Assembly (NCBI GenBank): GCA_913061345.1
Contig: CAJXTZ010000028.1
Coordinates: forward strand, 1-28,632
Source: an uncultured Erythrobacter sp.
Lineage (GTDB): Bacteria; Pseudomonadota; Alphaproteobacteria; Sphingomonadales; Sphingomonadaceae
Length of the DNA stretch: 28,632 bases
Direction of reading: 5' to 3'
The notes beneath the pieces were generated by a model. The model made no database searches. It saw only the letters and a program-made list of their open reading frames with translations, and was not told where the DNA came from. Below are positions 6,433-15,371 of the stretch, in pieces (position 1 is the first letter of the stretch; every line of letters begins with the position of its first letter). The translations under genes were made by a program, and so were the position numbers.

Positions 6433-9153
6433 ATGACCAGCATTACCGCCGGCTCCGCCGGTTTTTCGCGCAAGTGCCTGTGCGGCGTTGCCGCTATCGC
6501 GTTCATGGCTCCTGCTGTTGCCTATGCGCAGGATGACCCTTCTGTAGGTGAAGCGCTTGAAGAAGCCGGCGTCGACGACACCGTTATCGACAACGTAGCC
6601 CAGGGTAACGACATCGTTGTTACTGCAACGAAGCGCGAGCAGACCCTGCAGGAAATTCCGGTGGCCGTTTCCGTCACGACTGCAGAAACGCTGGACCGCG
6701 AACAGATCCGCGACCTGAAAGATTTGCAGTCCGTCGTTCCCTCATTGCGGGTTACGCAGCTGCAAAGCGCCGCCAACACCAACTTCATCATCCGCGGCTT
6801 CGGCAACGGCGCGAACAATGCCGGTATCGAGCCTTCGGTGGGCGTGTTCATCGATAACGTCTATCGCAGCCGCTCCGCCTCTCAGATCAGCGACTTGCCC
6901 AATGTCAGCCGTATTGAAGTGCTGCGCGGGCCGCAGTCCACGCTGTTCGGCAAGAATGCCTCGGCGGGCATTATCTCGATTGTCACCACGCCACCCTCCT
7001 TCTCTCTCGAAGGTTCGGCAGAGGTTTCCTACGGCAATTACGATGCCATGGTTGCCCGCGGCTACATCAGCGGGCCACTGAGCGAAAATGTCGCTGCCAG
7101 CTTCGCCGCCGGCATCAACAAGCGCGACGGATACAATTTCGATCCTGTCTCCGACACGACAACGAACGAGCGTGACCGCTGGTTTGTGCGTGGACAGTTG
7201 CTGTTCGACAATGCCGACAACTTCAGCGCCCGCATCATCGCCGACTACGACCAGATCGACGAGAATTGCTGCGGCGTCGTCAATCTCCAGCCGTCTTTCT
7301 TCACCCAGGCCATCCAGGCCGTGGGCGGCCAGGTGAATGCGCCAGCAGATGCTTTCGACGGCATTGTGTACAACAATGCGCCTTCCACCAATGAGGTCAC
7401 TAACTACGGTCTTTCGGCTGAGCTGAATTACGATGTAAGCGATGCTGTTACGCTGACTTCCATCACCGCCTACCGCGAGACGCAAGGCGATTTCGGGCAG
7501 GATATCGATTTTACCTCCGGCGATCTCCTGCAGCGCTTCAACGACCAGGCGCTGAACACCTTCACGCAGGAATTCCGCATTGCCGGTGACTGGGATCGTC
7601 TCAGCGCGCTGGCCGGTGTCTTCTATTTCAACGAATCGGTGATTGAGGACCAATCCATTCAATACAACGACGATTTCCGTCCCTTCGCCAATGTGCTGAC
7701 CAATGAGTTGCTGGGACAGACGTTGATTCAAGCCGAGGGCTTGATCGGCGCGCTTTCGGGCAATCCAGGGCAGTTTATCGGCACGTTTTTCGCACCTGGC
7801 GTGGTGGAAAATGGACAGTTCACCCTCGACAATGAGGCTCTGTCGCTGTTCGCACAGTTCGATTTCGAAATCGTCGAGGGGCTGACGCTGACCCTTGGCG
7901 GCAATTACACCATGGACGAAAAGGTCGGTACGACCGACTACCAGTCCTTCGGTACGTTCTCGAACATCGATCTTGTCCAGGTGGGTAACAGGGCCATCGT
8001 GGCGCAGGGTATTGCCGACCAGGTTGGGACAGCGTTGATGCTGGGCCGACCTGCCACGCAGGCTGAGATCCAGGCTTTCGCCACCGGTCAGAGCCCGGCG
8101 GGTGCTGCCGGTGCAGCTGCGTTCCCCACGATTCAGGCGGGCGTGCAGGCATTCGCCAACGCCAATGATACCAACCCGGCGGTGAACCCGTTGCTCCAGG
8201 CGCAAGCCCTGCAGAACTTCCCGCGCTTCGTGAATATCCCGAACGTGGTGGAGAGCGGCGAGACGGATGACAACGAGTTCTCCTACACCGCGCGTTTGGC
8301 CTACGATATTAATCCCGATCTTAACATCTATGCAAGTTACGCAACGGGCTTCAAGGCCAGCTCCTTTGCCCTGAGTCGTGACAGCCGTCCGGCACCGGGC
8401 GATGCGGCGGCACTGGCTGCAGCAGGCCTGCTGCAAACCAACCAGACCTTCGGCAGCCGTTTTGCAGGGCCTGAAGAATCGAAGGTGATCGAGATCGGAT
8501 TGAAGGGCAATTGGGGTGACTATTCGGCGAACCTAACGGGTTTCCGACAGGACATCGACGGCTTCCAGTCCAACGTCTTCACTGGCACCGGCTTCTTCCT
8601 GACCAATGCCGGCAAGCAGCGCACCTACGGCGTGGAGTTCGAAAGCACGGCCAACCCGGTCGATCCGCTGACGCTGAGCCTTGCTGTCACCTGGCTTGAC
8701 CCGAGCTACGAGAGCTTCCCGCTTTCACCGTTCGGCGACATTTCGGGTACGACGCCTGCCGGTATCCCCGAATGGACGGTTGTCGTGGGAGGCCAGTATG
8801 CGCAGCCGATGGGCAACGGTGACGAGCTGATTTTGCGCTCCACCTATTCCTATGAATCCGAAGTGCAGCTCGTGGACGGCCTGCCCGGCTTCCTCGATGC
8901 TACACTGCCTGACGGTGGCCAGGGCCAGGCAATTGCCGCTGCAGAGCCTTTCACCCGCCAGGTGGACGAACTTTCGGCCTCGCTGACCTACGTGTTCGAC
9001 GCAGCGGGTCTCGAACTGTCGGTGTGGGGTCGTAACCTGCTGGACGACCGCTATTTCCTCTCGCTGTTCGATTCCCCAGGGCAGCCCGGTTCGATCTCTT
9101 CCTATCCTAACCAGCCGCGTACATACGGCGCCACGGCGAAAATCCGCTTCTAA
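6433..9153 (+). CDS. TonB-dependent outer-membrane receptor
   Basis: A 906-residue outer-membrane active transporter. It has a signal peptide (Arg-Lys at 13-14, hydrophobic core 18-30, probable cleavage after AYA at residue 32), then a TonB-box-like segment NDIVVTATKREQTLQEIPVAVSV, a plug domain with FIIRGFGNGANNAGIEPSVGVFIDNVYRSR and VLRGPQSTLFGKNASAGIISI, and a beta-barrel ending in Phe (YGATAKIRF), the usual signal for BAM insertion. The plug style is that of the large sphingomonad receptor family, whose substrates range from siderophores to oligosaccharides and plant or aromatic compounds. Nothing nearby fixes the substrate. An exposed Cys-Cys pair (ENCCGVV, about residue 280) is unusual. 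ATG 6433 is chosen for its GGAGA spacing and clean signal peptide; ATG 6421 is possible. It is monocistronic, with a terminator right after. Confidence 0.95.
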   Translation: MTSITAGSAGFSRKCLCGVAAIAFMAPAVAYAQDDPSVGEALEEAGVDDTVIDNVAQGNDIVVTATKREQTLQEIPVAVSVTTAETLDREQIRDLKDLQSVVPSLRVTQLQSAANTNFIIRGFGNGANNAGIEPSVGVFIDNVYRSRSASQISDLPNVSRIEVLRGPQSTLFGKNASAGIISIVTTPPSFSLEGSAEVSYGNYDAMVARGYISGPLSENVAASFAAGINKRDGYNFDPVSDTTTNERDRWFVRGQLLFDNADNFSARIIADYDQIDENCCGVVNLQPSFFTQAIQAVGGQVNAPADAFDGIVYNNAPSTNEVTNYGLSAELNYDVSDAVTLTSITAYRETQGDFGQDIDFTSGDLLQRFNDQALNTFTQEFRIAGDWDRLSALAGVFYFNESVIEDQSIQYNDDFRPFANVLTNELLGQTLIQAEGLIGALSGNPGQFIGTFFAPGVVENGQFTLDNEALSLFAQFDFEIVEGLTLTLGGNYTMDEKVGTTDYQSFGTFSNIDLVQVGNRAIVAQGIADQVGTALMLGRPATQAEIQAFATGQSPAGAAGAAAFPTIQAGVQAFANANDTNPAVNPLLQAQALQNFPRFVNIPNVVESGETDDNEFSYTARLAYDINPDLNIYASYATGFKASSFALSRDSRPAPGDAAALAAAGLLQTNQTFGSRFAGPEESKVIEIGLKGNWGDYSANLTGFRQDIDGFQSNVFTGTGFFLTNAGKQRTYGVEFESTANPVDPLTLSLAVTWLDPSYESFPLSPFGDISGTTPAGIPEWTVVVGGQYAQPMGNGDELILRSTYSYESEVQLVDGLPGFLDATLPDGGQGQAIAAAEPFTRQVDELSASLTYVFDAAGLELSVWGRNLLDDRYFLSLFDSPGQPGSISSYPNQPRTYGATAKIRF

Positions 9154-9176
9154 CGCAAATGTCCGGCGAAAAGTGT

Positions 9177-9206
9177 AAAGGGGGCCCTTCGTGGCCCCCT
9201 TTTTCT
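9177..9206 (+). terminator. Strong rho-independent terminator of the TonB-dependent receptor
   Basis: A perfect 10 bp stem, AAAGGGGGCC (9177-9186) with GGCCCCCTTT (9193-9202), a 6-base loop CTTCGT, and a T-rich tail (TTTTTCTT overlapping the stem end). It begins 24 bases after the receptor stop codon and is the clearest intrinsic terminator in the window. Confidence 0.93.
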
Positions 9207-9258
9207 TGCGTTCAGAACGGTTTCATGGTGCGATCGAATTGAACTGACGGGGGAATTT

Positions 9259-10107
9259 ATGAATCTGAGTATTAGCAGCGTGCTTTCGCGCATGATGGAT
9301 ATGGTGCGGCAACGCCTTGGTGCACTGGTCGGGCTGGCGGTGGTCTATTACGTGCTCCAGATCATTCTCAGCGTCATGTTCGCAGGGGTGATCGGTGCCT
9401 CTATGATGACCATGGGCAGCGCTTCCCCGATGGATCTAAATCTCGGCATCGGCGTCATTCTGGGCGGACTGGTGTTCTACGTTATCTTTCTGTTGCTGTA
9501 TTTCGCGCAGTCTGTCGCGATGACGCACCATGCTTCACCCATTCTGACGCCCGACTTCGGGCAGTCCTTCATGGTGGGATTGAAGAGCCTGCCCACGTTG
9601 TTCGGCCTGACGCTGTTGATGATCGTTGCCTATATCGCGTTTGTGATGGTGGCGGGGATTGCAGCTGTGCCCTTCGCCATGATGGGCGAAACAGGGTCGC
9701 AACTGTTTGCGGTGCTCCTGTTGATCGTTTCGCTCTATTTCGCGTGCCGACTTGCGCTGGTGATGCCGGTGATCGCGGTGGACGAGGTGAAGAACCCGAT
9801 CACTGCAATCAAGCGTTCGTGGGTTTTGACGCGCGGCAACGCCCTCAAAATATTCCTGGCATACCTAGTGTTCTCGATCATTCTGATAGTGGCTCTGTTC
9901 GCGCTGTTCGCAGCCTTCGGCGGATCAGTTTTTGCGCTGGTCGATCCGGCTAATGGTATGTCTGCGATGGGTAGCGGTCTCATCGTGGGCATGATCCTCG
10001 TCTTCATGCTCCTGATGATCGTCGTCTATGTCGTGATGACGGCCTTCATGGCATCGCTTCACGCTGCGCTGGCAGGGCCGGAAACGGTTGCCGAGACTTT
10101 CGGATAG
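9259..10107 (+). CDS. Integral membrane protein of the GlpQ-membrane-domain type
   Basis: A 282-residue protein with about six membrane segments (around residues 20-48, 65-88, 112-140, 150-172, 200-225 and 240-268). The loop PVIAVDEVKNPITAIKRSWVLTRGN is the best clue: an (A/T)-x-x-R-S-W-x-L-(T/V)-x-G motif is diagnostic of the membrane domain first described next to glycerophosphodiester phosphodiesterases and of related YciC/DUF975-like proteins. No catalytic domain is attached. GGGGGAATTT precedes the ATG. It stands alone after the receptor terminator and converges on the ABC permease gene 48 bp downstream. The role is unknown, perhaps in envelope homeostasis. Confidence 0.85.
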   Translation: MNLSISSVLSRMMDMVRQRLGALVGLAVVYYVLQIILSVMFAGVIGASMMTMGSASPMDLNLGIGVILGGLVFYVIFLLLYFAQSVAMTHHASPILTPDFGQSFMVGLKSLPTLFGLTLLMIVAYIAFVMVAGIAAVPFAMMGETGSQLFAVLLLIVSLYFACRLALVMPVIAVDEVKNPITAIKRSWVLTRGNALKIFLAYLVFSIILIVALFALFAAFGGSVFALVDPANGMSAMGSGLIVGMILVFMLLMIVVYVVMTAFMASLHAALAGPETVAETFG

Positions 10108-10155
10108 GTTCGAGCCGTTCGGGCCGATGCCGGGCTGGCGGGTAGGCGTGTCCGG

Positions 10156-12663
10156 CTAGAGCGAACGCAGCGTCTGCGCGGGGCGTGCCCGCAATAGCGG
10201 CAGCGAAGCACCCAGTGCGAAGGCCAGCACCAGCACCAGTCCGCCGCCCAGCACGGCGAGGATTTCCGTCCAGTCGGGCAACCATTCGAATTCGAACATC
10301 TGCACGATCACCAGCCATGCGACGCCTGTGCCAAGCGCAAGTGCAACCAACGCGAGAACGGCGGCCAGCAGGCCAAATTCGGCGAATTGCAGCGCAAGTA
10401 ACTGGCGGCGACTGGCACCCAGTACGCGCAGGATCACGGTATCGTATATACGCGCGGCGCGGGCGGCGGCGATCGCGCCCAGCAGCACGGCAATGCCCGC
10501 CAGCACTGCCACGGAAGCGGCGGCAAGGATGGCGAGCGATACCTGATCCAGGATCGTGCGCGCCTCTGTCAGCAACGGGCCTACCTCGATCACGCTGGAG
10601 GAGGGAAAAGCCGTTACCAGCGTTCGCAGCAACCCATCGGCCTGCGTGCCCTCGGGAAGGTCTATCGTTGCTGCCAGGTTATTCGGTGCATTGGCAAAGG
10701 TGTTGGCAGAAAACACCCAGACATTGTTGAAGCCAAGGCTTTCCCAGTCGATGCGGCGGGTATTGGCCACGCGCGCGGTAAAATCCACGCCCAGCACGCT
10801 GATGCTGATCATGTCGCCGATGGCGATTCCCGCAGCCTGGGCCAGTTCCTCGTCCACCGAAACCAGCGGTTCGCCGCTATAGCCTTCGGCCCACCATTCC
10901 CCCGATGTCACTGCATTGCCCTGGGGCACGGTGTCCGAATAGGTAAGGCCGCGTTCGCCGCGCAAGCCCCAGGTTCCCTCGCGCTCCTCCATCTGGTCTA
11001 CCCGGACCATGGCATCTTCGGGGCCGAAGGACGTGATCGAACCGCGCAGGGTGGGCACCGTCTGTACAGCGGCATCGGGTGCGCTTTCGCTCACCAGCCC
11101 GCGGAATTGCTCCACGCCGTCACGCGGCACATCCAGCACGAAGTAATCGGGTGCCTGCGCAGGCACGGATTGCCGGATATTGCCATCCAGACTGGACTGA
11201 ACGCCCGCCAGCAGCACGAAGGCCGAAAGCCCGAAGCCCAGCGCGGTGACGAGCGATCCCGTGGCGGCTCCCGGCCGATGCAGGTTGGCGACAGCGGCGC
11301 GCACGATCGGGTCCGACGGGCGCGGAATGCGTGATGCGGCCCAGCGAATTGCCCGGCCCAGCAGCGCCAGAAACCCGAGAACCGCTGCGGCGCCGCCAAG
11401 AAACATGGCGGTAAGCAGCGGATTTTCCGATCCGATCAACGCGAGCGCTACGATAGCGACGATGCCAAGGCCAACCGGCAGGGCGGCGCCGCGCCATTGC
11501 TGCGAAAGCGGAGATACCCCTGCGCGCATCAGCGCCATGGCCGGAAAGCGCTTCGCTCGCGCAAGGGGAGGGGCGGCAAACACCAGCGCAACCAGCAGAC
11601 CGAAGGCGGCTGCACGCAGCAATGCAAGCGGATCGAACACAAACGCGGTGCTGACGGGTAGCAAGGAGCCGAGCGCGCTCGCCAGCAGCGGAGTGACCAG
11701 CACGCCCGCCAGCAGGCCGGCCACCGCTCCGATGGAGGCCGCTATACCGATCTCCAGCGCATAGATGCGGGTGATATCACGGGATGTTGCGCCGAGGATT
11801 TTCAGCGTGGCGATGGACTTTCGCCGCGCCTCCAGATACGAATTCACGCCGCCGCCAATGCCGATCCCTGCGATCACCAGCGCGGCAAGCCCTACCAGCG
11901 TCAGGAATTCCCCCATCCGGCTGACAAAGCGATCCGCACCCGGAGAGGCGCGATTGCGGGTGCGGATATCGAAGGGGCTGTTGGGGAAAGCCGCTTCCAG
12001 TTCTTCCGCCACGGTATCGGGATCGCGCTGCCCGTCGAACGCGATGCGGGTCTTGGTCTGGAACATCGCGCCGGGTGCGACGAGTCCGGCATCTTCTGGC
12101 AATGCGCGCGGCACGATAATCGTCTGACCAAGGGCAAAGCCTTCGGAAAGGCGATCCGGCTCCTCGGCGATAATGCCGGCCACGCTGACCTGCTGCGTGC
12201 CGAGTGAAAAGCTGTCGCCGGGCGCGACGCCCAACCGCTCTGCCGCGCCGGGGGCGAGGTAGGCCTCTCCAGCCTGCGGTGCGCCCGCGGCGGAGCCATC
12301 CTGCAACAACAGCGCGCCGTACATGGGATAGTTGGGCGCAACGGCCTTCAGTTCCACCGGAACGGCGACGTCAGGCGTCGTAGCCATTGCTTGCAGGCGA
12401 TAGCCCGGCGAAATGGTGCCAAGTTCCTCCAGATATGCCATCTCTGCAACTGTCGGCATGCGCTGCCACAGTTCGACTTCCAGATCGCCGCCCAGGATGA
12501 CCTGGCCCTGATTATCGAGTTCCCCTTGAATGGCAGAGGTAAGGCTGCCGATCGCCGCCAGCGCGCCGACGCCCAGAAACAGGCAAACCAGCAGCAATCG
12601 CAGTCCGCGAAAACCGCTGGCAAGATCGCGCTTGGCGATGATCCAGGCCTTGCTCCAGCCCAT
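10156..12663 (-). CDS. ybbP: ABC exporter permease, FtsX-like (YbbP type)
   Basis: An 835-residue permease of the MacB/LolE/FtsX superfamily. The N-terminal helix (RGLRLLLVCLFLGVGALAAIGSL) is followed by a large periplasmic domain (about 45-260), an FtsX core of three helices (FLTLVGLAALVIAGIGIGGGVNSYL, IGAVAGLLAGVLVTPLLA and a following helix), further central helices (residues ~385-440), a second periplasmic domain, and a second FtsX core at the C-terminus (ISLAILAAASVAVLAGIAVLLGAIAAARAARIYD onward). The double FtsX design and the ATPase-encoding gene 4 bp upstream match YbbAP. E. coli YbbAP sits beside tesA just as here and is proposed to extract or export hydrophobic molecules or lipids from the membrane. 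The exact substrate is open. Confidence 0.92.
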   Translation of the reverse strand: MGWSKAWIIAKRDLASGFRGLRLLLVCLFLGVGALAAIGSLTSAIQGELDNQGQVILGGDLEVELWQRMPTVAEMAYLEELGTISPGYRLQAMATTPDVAVPVELKAVAPNYPMYGALLLQDGSAAGAPQAGEAYLAPGAAERLGVAPGDSFSLGTQQVSVAGIIAEEPDRLSEGFALGQTIIVPRALPEDAGLVAPGAMFQTKTRIAFDGQRDPDTVAEELEAAFPNSPFDIRTRNRASPGADRFVSRMGEFLTLVGLAALVIAGIGIGGGVNSYLEARRKSIATLKILGATSRDITRIYALEIGIAASIGAVAGLLAGVLVTPLLASALGSLLPVSTAFVFDPLALLRAAAFGLLVALVFAAPPLARAKRFPAMALMRAGVSPLSQQWRGAALPVGLGIVAIVALALIGSENPLLTAMFLGGAAAVLGFLALLGRAIRWAASRIPRPSDPIVRAAVANLHRPGAATGSLVTALGFGLSAFVLLAGVQSSLDGNIRQSVPAQAPDYFVLDVPRDGVEQFRGLVSESAPDAAVQTVPTLRGSITSFGPEDAMVRVDQMEEREGTWGLRGERGLTYSDTVPQGNAVTSGEWWAEGYSGEPLVSVDEELAQAAGIAIGDMISISVLGVDFTARVANTRRIDWESLGFNNVWVFSANTFANAPNNLAATIDLPEGTQADGLLRTLVTAFPSSSVIEVGPLLTEARTILDQVSLAILAAASVAVLAGIAVLLGAIAAARAARIYDTVILRVLGASRRQLLALQFAEFGLLAAVLALVALALGTGVAWLVIVQMFEFEWLPDWTEILAVLGGGLVLVLAFALGASLPLLRARPAQTLRSL

Positions 12664-12667
12664 GGTG

Positions 12668-13381
12668 TCAGGCAGCCCCGGAAAGCTTGGCGGTGTCCGA
12701 AGCGATCTGACCGTCGGCCAGCGTCACAACGCGGTTGCACATGCCGGCCAGGTGCTCGTCGTGGGTGATAATCACCAGCGTCGCACCTGTTTCCTCGCGG
12801 CGGCGAAACAGCACGTCGACCACGCTGTCACCCGTGCTCGCGTCCAGGTTGCCGGTGGGCTCGTCGGCAAAGATCAGCGGCGGGCGCGGGGCGATGGCTC
12901 GCGCTATGGCGACGCGCTGCTGCTCTCCGCCAGAAAGCTGTGCGGGGTAATGGGTGAGACGATGGCCAAGGCCGACCGATTGCAGTTCTTCCCCGGCGCG
13001 ATCCCACGCATGCTTGTTGCCCGAAAGCTCCATCGGGGTTGCCACGTTCTCTATCGCGGTCATGGTGGGCAGGAGGTGAAAGGCCTGCAACACGATGCCG
13101 ATGCGGCCCCGCCGGGCCATGGCCAGCGCGTCCTCGTCCAGCGCCGTAAAATCCTTTTCCGCCACTATCAGCGACCCCGATGTCGCCTGTTCCAGCCCGG
13201 AAAGCACCGCCATGAGCGAGCTTTTGCCGCTACCGGACGGACCCAGCAGCGCCAGCGCTTCGCCGGGCATCACTTCAAGATCGATTCCGCGCAGGATCTC
13301 CACCGCAGCGGGGCCCTCACCAAGGGTAAGACGCAAGTCTTTTGCGGCGATGACGGGTTTGGCGATGTCGGAAATTGTCAT
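12668..13381 (-). CDS. ybbA: ABC transporter ATP-binding protein (YbbA type)
   Basis: About 237 residues, the ATPase partner of the YbbP-like permease. Walker A is GPSGSGKSS, the Q-loop is IVLQAFHLLPTMTAIENV, the signature is LSGGEQQRVAIARAI, Walker B is PLIFADEPT followed by GNLDASTG, and the H-loop is ITHDE. This is the LolD/MacB class. ATG 13381 is used; a GTG four codons upstream (13393) is also possible, and neither has a good ribosome site. The start is only about 27-40 bp from divergent tesA, so the two promoters must overlap. The stop lies 4 bp before the permease ATG, so the pair is an operon. Confidence 0.95.
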   Translation of the reverse strand: MTISDIAKPVIAAKDLRLTLGEGPAAVEILRGIDLEVMPGEALALLGPSGSGKSSLMAVLSGLEQATSGSLIVAEKDFTALDEDALAMARRGRIGIVLQAFHLLPTMTAIENVATPMELSGNKHAWDRAGEELQSVGLGHRLTHYPAQLSGGEQQRVAIARAIAPRPPLIFADEPTGNLDASTGDSVVDVLFRRREETGATLVIITHDEHLAGMCNRVVTLADGQIASDTAKLSGAA

Positions 13382-13420
13382 AGGGCTTGTCACCGGGCGG
13401 CGATGGCATAGCTATGGGGT

Positions 13421-14167
13421 ATGAGCAAGCCAGTCCTAAGTCGGTGGCCTAGTGCCGTGCGCACTTCGTCGATCATTGCCCCCCTAACGTTTGCCCTGGC
13501 TGCCTGCGGTGCGGAAGCGCCGGTCGCGGAAGCTGAACCTGCGGCAAGCCCAGCGCCATCGTTGGAAGACCAATCGCCCGTCGCGGGGCCGGAGCGCGTG
13601 ATCCTGGGTTTTGGTGACAGCCTGATGGCGGGCTACGATGTCGACGAACAGCAAGGCTATCCCGAAACTTTGGAGCGCGCCCTGCGCGGGCTGGGCGTGA
13701 ATGCACGCGTGATCGATGCCGGTGTTTCGGGCGATACCACAGCAGCGGGGCGTCAGCGGATCGCCTTCGTGCTCGACAACAATGCCGACACCGATATCGA
13801 TCTTGCGATTATCGAGCTTGGCGGCAACGACCTGCTTCGCGGTATTCCCGTCGAGCAGACCCGCGAAAACCTTTCCGCCATTATCGAGGAGGTGCAGTCG
13901 CGCGACATTCCGGTTATACTGATGGGCATGCGCGCGCCGCCGAACCTTGGCGCCGAATATGTCGCCCAGTTCGACGGGCTCTACACCGACCTTTCACGCG
14001 AATACGGCACGGCACTGGTGCCCTTCTTCATGGAACCGTTGTTCGAGCGGCCCGAACTGTTCAAGAGTGATCGCATCCATCCGACGGCCGAGGGTATCGA
14101 GGAAATGGTGCAAGCGACGGTGGGCGATGTCGCAGCGGCTCTTCCTGACACCGAAGCCGAGGGCTAG
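13421..14167 (+). CDS. tesA: GDSL-type arylesterase/thioesterase-like lipoprotein (TesA family)
   Basis: A 248-residue SGNH hydrolase. The four family blocks are intact: block I FGDSLMAGY with nucleophile Ser67, block II GVSGDTTAAG, block III GGND (134-137) and block V DRIHPT with Asp217 and His220. TesA-type enzymes hydrolyse acyl esters and thioesters and have lysophospholipase activity. Unlike E. coli TesA, this copy has a lipoprotein signal (LAAC, Cys29) followed by a Pro/Ala/Glu-rich linker of about 30 residues, so it is probably membrane-anchored in the periplasm. It is divergent from ybbA-ybbP, the same neighbourhood as in E. coli. It ends inside the shared CTAG with recF. Confidence 0.93.
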   Translation: MSKPVLSRWPSAVRTSSIIAPLTFALAACGAEAPVAEAEPAASPAPSLEDQSPVAGPERVILGFGDSLMAGYDVDEQQGYPETLERALRGLGVNARVIDAGVSGDTTAAGRQRIAFVLDNNADTDIDLAIIELGGNDLLRGIPVEQTRENLSAIIEEVQSRDIPVILMGMRAPPNLGAEYVAQFDGLYTDLSREYGTALVPFFMEPLFERPELFKSDRIHPTAEGIEEMVQATVGDVAAALPDTEAEG

Positions 14168-15249
14168 AGCCGTTCTACCGCGCCGCCTGTAACGCGCCAG
14201 ACGGCGGCCTCTTCCAGTATCGCCTCGAACGGAGCAGCCTCCGTGCCGGTCAACCATACCTGCGTGCCGCTGCCCCGCAAACTTGCAAATAAAGCCTCGC
14301 GCCGGACGGGATCGAGATGCGCTGCAACCTCGTCCAGCAGGAGAACGCCTGGCCTTCCGCGCGCGGCAAGTTCGGCGTGGGTGAGAGTGATGGCGACCAG
14401 CATGGCCTTTTGTTCTCCAGTCGAACATTCGGCAGCGGCCATGTTCTTGCCTGCCATCACCACGGCCAGATCATCGCGATGCGGGCCGGACAGCGTTCGC
14501 TGGGCGGCACGGTCGCGGCTGCGTTCCTCGCGCCACTGATCTGCCAGATCGCCTTGCGTCAGCGCGCCGCCGGGATCGTATGATAGCAGCGGGCGGGCAA
14601 AGGGTGCTTCAGGCAGTTCGGCCAGCCGCGCGGTGAGGGCACCCACCAGCCGCGCACGGCCCTGTGCCAGACCAGCGCCAACCAGTGCCATTTGCGTCTC
14701 TATCGATTCCAGCCAGGCGGGATCGGGTTCCACGTCGTCCGAAAGCAGCTTGTTGCGTTCGCGCAGTGCAGCATCGTAGCGGCTGGCATTGCGCGCATGA
14801 TCCGGCTCCAGCGCCACGGCGAGGCGATCCATGTACCGGCGGCGCGTGCCTGCGCTTTCGGCAAACAGGCGGTCCATTGCCGGGGTCAGCCAGCCCACGG
14901 CCAACCATTCACCCAGGCTGATGGCACTTGCCTCCGCGCCGTTGACTTGCACGATCCGCCTGCCAGGCCGGTCTGCTGCCATGCCGGTACCCAGTTTAAC
15001 CGGTTCCCCGCCATCGCGTGTATGCAGTGTGACACTTGCCGCGAAACCGCCTTGTCCAACATGGCTCGCCATATCGGCGAGGGCGGCACGTCGCATTCCC
15101 CTGCCGGGCGCGAACAGCGAGAGCGCCTCCAGTATGTTGGTCTTGCCCGCGCCGTTCTCACCCACAAGCAGGTTGAGCTGGCGAGCGCCGTCGAGCTGCG
15201 TTCCGGCGTGATTGCGGAAGGTGGAGAGAGTGATGCGATCAAGCGCCAT
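14164..15249 (-). CDS. recF: DNA replication and repair protein RecF
   Basis: A 361-residue SMC-like ATPase that helps load RecA at gaps. It has an N-terminal ALDRITLSTFRNHAG, Walker A GENGAGKT (30-37), the signature STGEQKAMLVAITL, and Walker B GVLLLDEVAAHLD. Length is normal for RecF. The ATG at 15249 gives the family N-terminus MALDR; ATG 15261 would add MRNI and is less likely. In many bacteria recF follows dnaN; here it is alone and convergent with tesA. The stop (15249 to 14164) shares the sequence CTAG with the tesA stop, leaving no room for a terminator between them. Confidence 0.96.
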   Translation of the reverse strand: MALDRITLSTFRNHAGTQLDGARQLNLLVGENGAGKTNILEALSLFAPGRGMRRAALADMASHVGQGGFAASVTLHTRDGGEPVKLGTGMAADRPGRRIVQVNGAEASAISLGEWLAVGWLTPAMDRLFAESAGTRRRYMDRLAVALEPDHARNASRYDAALRERNKLLSDDVEPDPAWLESIETQMALVGAGLAQGRARLVGALTARLAELPEAPFARPLLSYDPGGALTQGDLADQWREERSRDRAAQRTLSGPHRDDLAVVMAGKNMAAAECSTGEQKAMLVAITLTHAELAARGRPGVLLLDEVAAHLDPVRREALFASLRGSGTQVWLTGTEAAPFEAILEEAAVWRVTGGAVERL

Positions 15250-15299
15250 AATGTTTCGCATTCCCTATTCGACGTACTCGGCCCGCGCCACCGCAAATA

Positions 15300-15329
15300 C
15301 CAATCCTATAAATTGGTAAAAATCACCAA
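15300..15329. repeat. Overlapping inverted repeats in the promoter region of the microprotein-pspC operon
   Basis: CCAAT (15300-15304) can pair with ATTGG (15312-15316), and the overlapping TTGGT (15313-15317) can pair with ACCAA (15325-15329). The two dyads share their middle arm and each has a 7-base spacer. They are 100 bp upstream of the predicted transcription start, the typical distance of enhancer sites used by sigma-54 activators. Activator binding is inferred only. Confidence 0.5.
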
Positions 15330-15371
15330 ACCTCGGTTTACTCCTTGCGTCAACCTTTCTGCTAGGTGAAC

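Noticed and set aside
6742..8436. 564-residue open frame antisense to the TonB-dependent receptor
   Set aside because: The plus strand has clear receptor motifs throughout; the antisense translation is low complexity with no domain.
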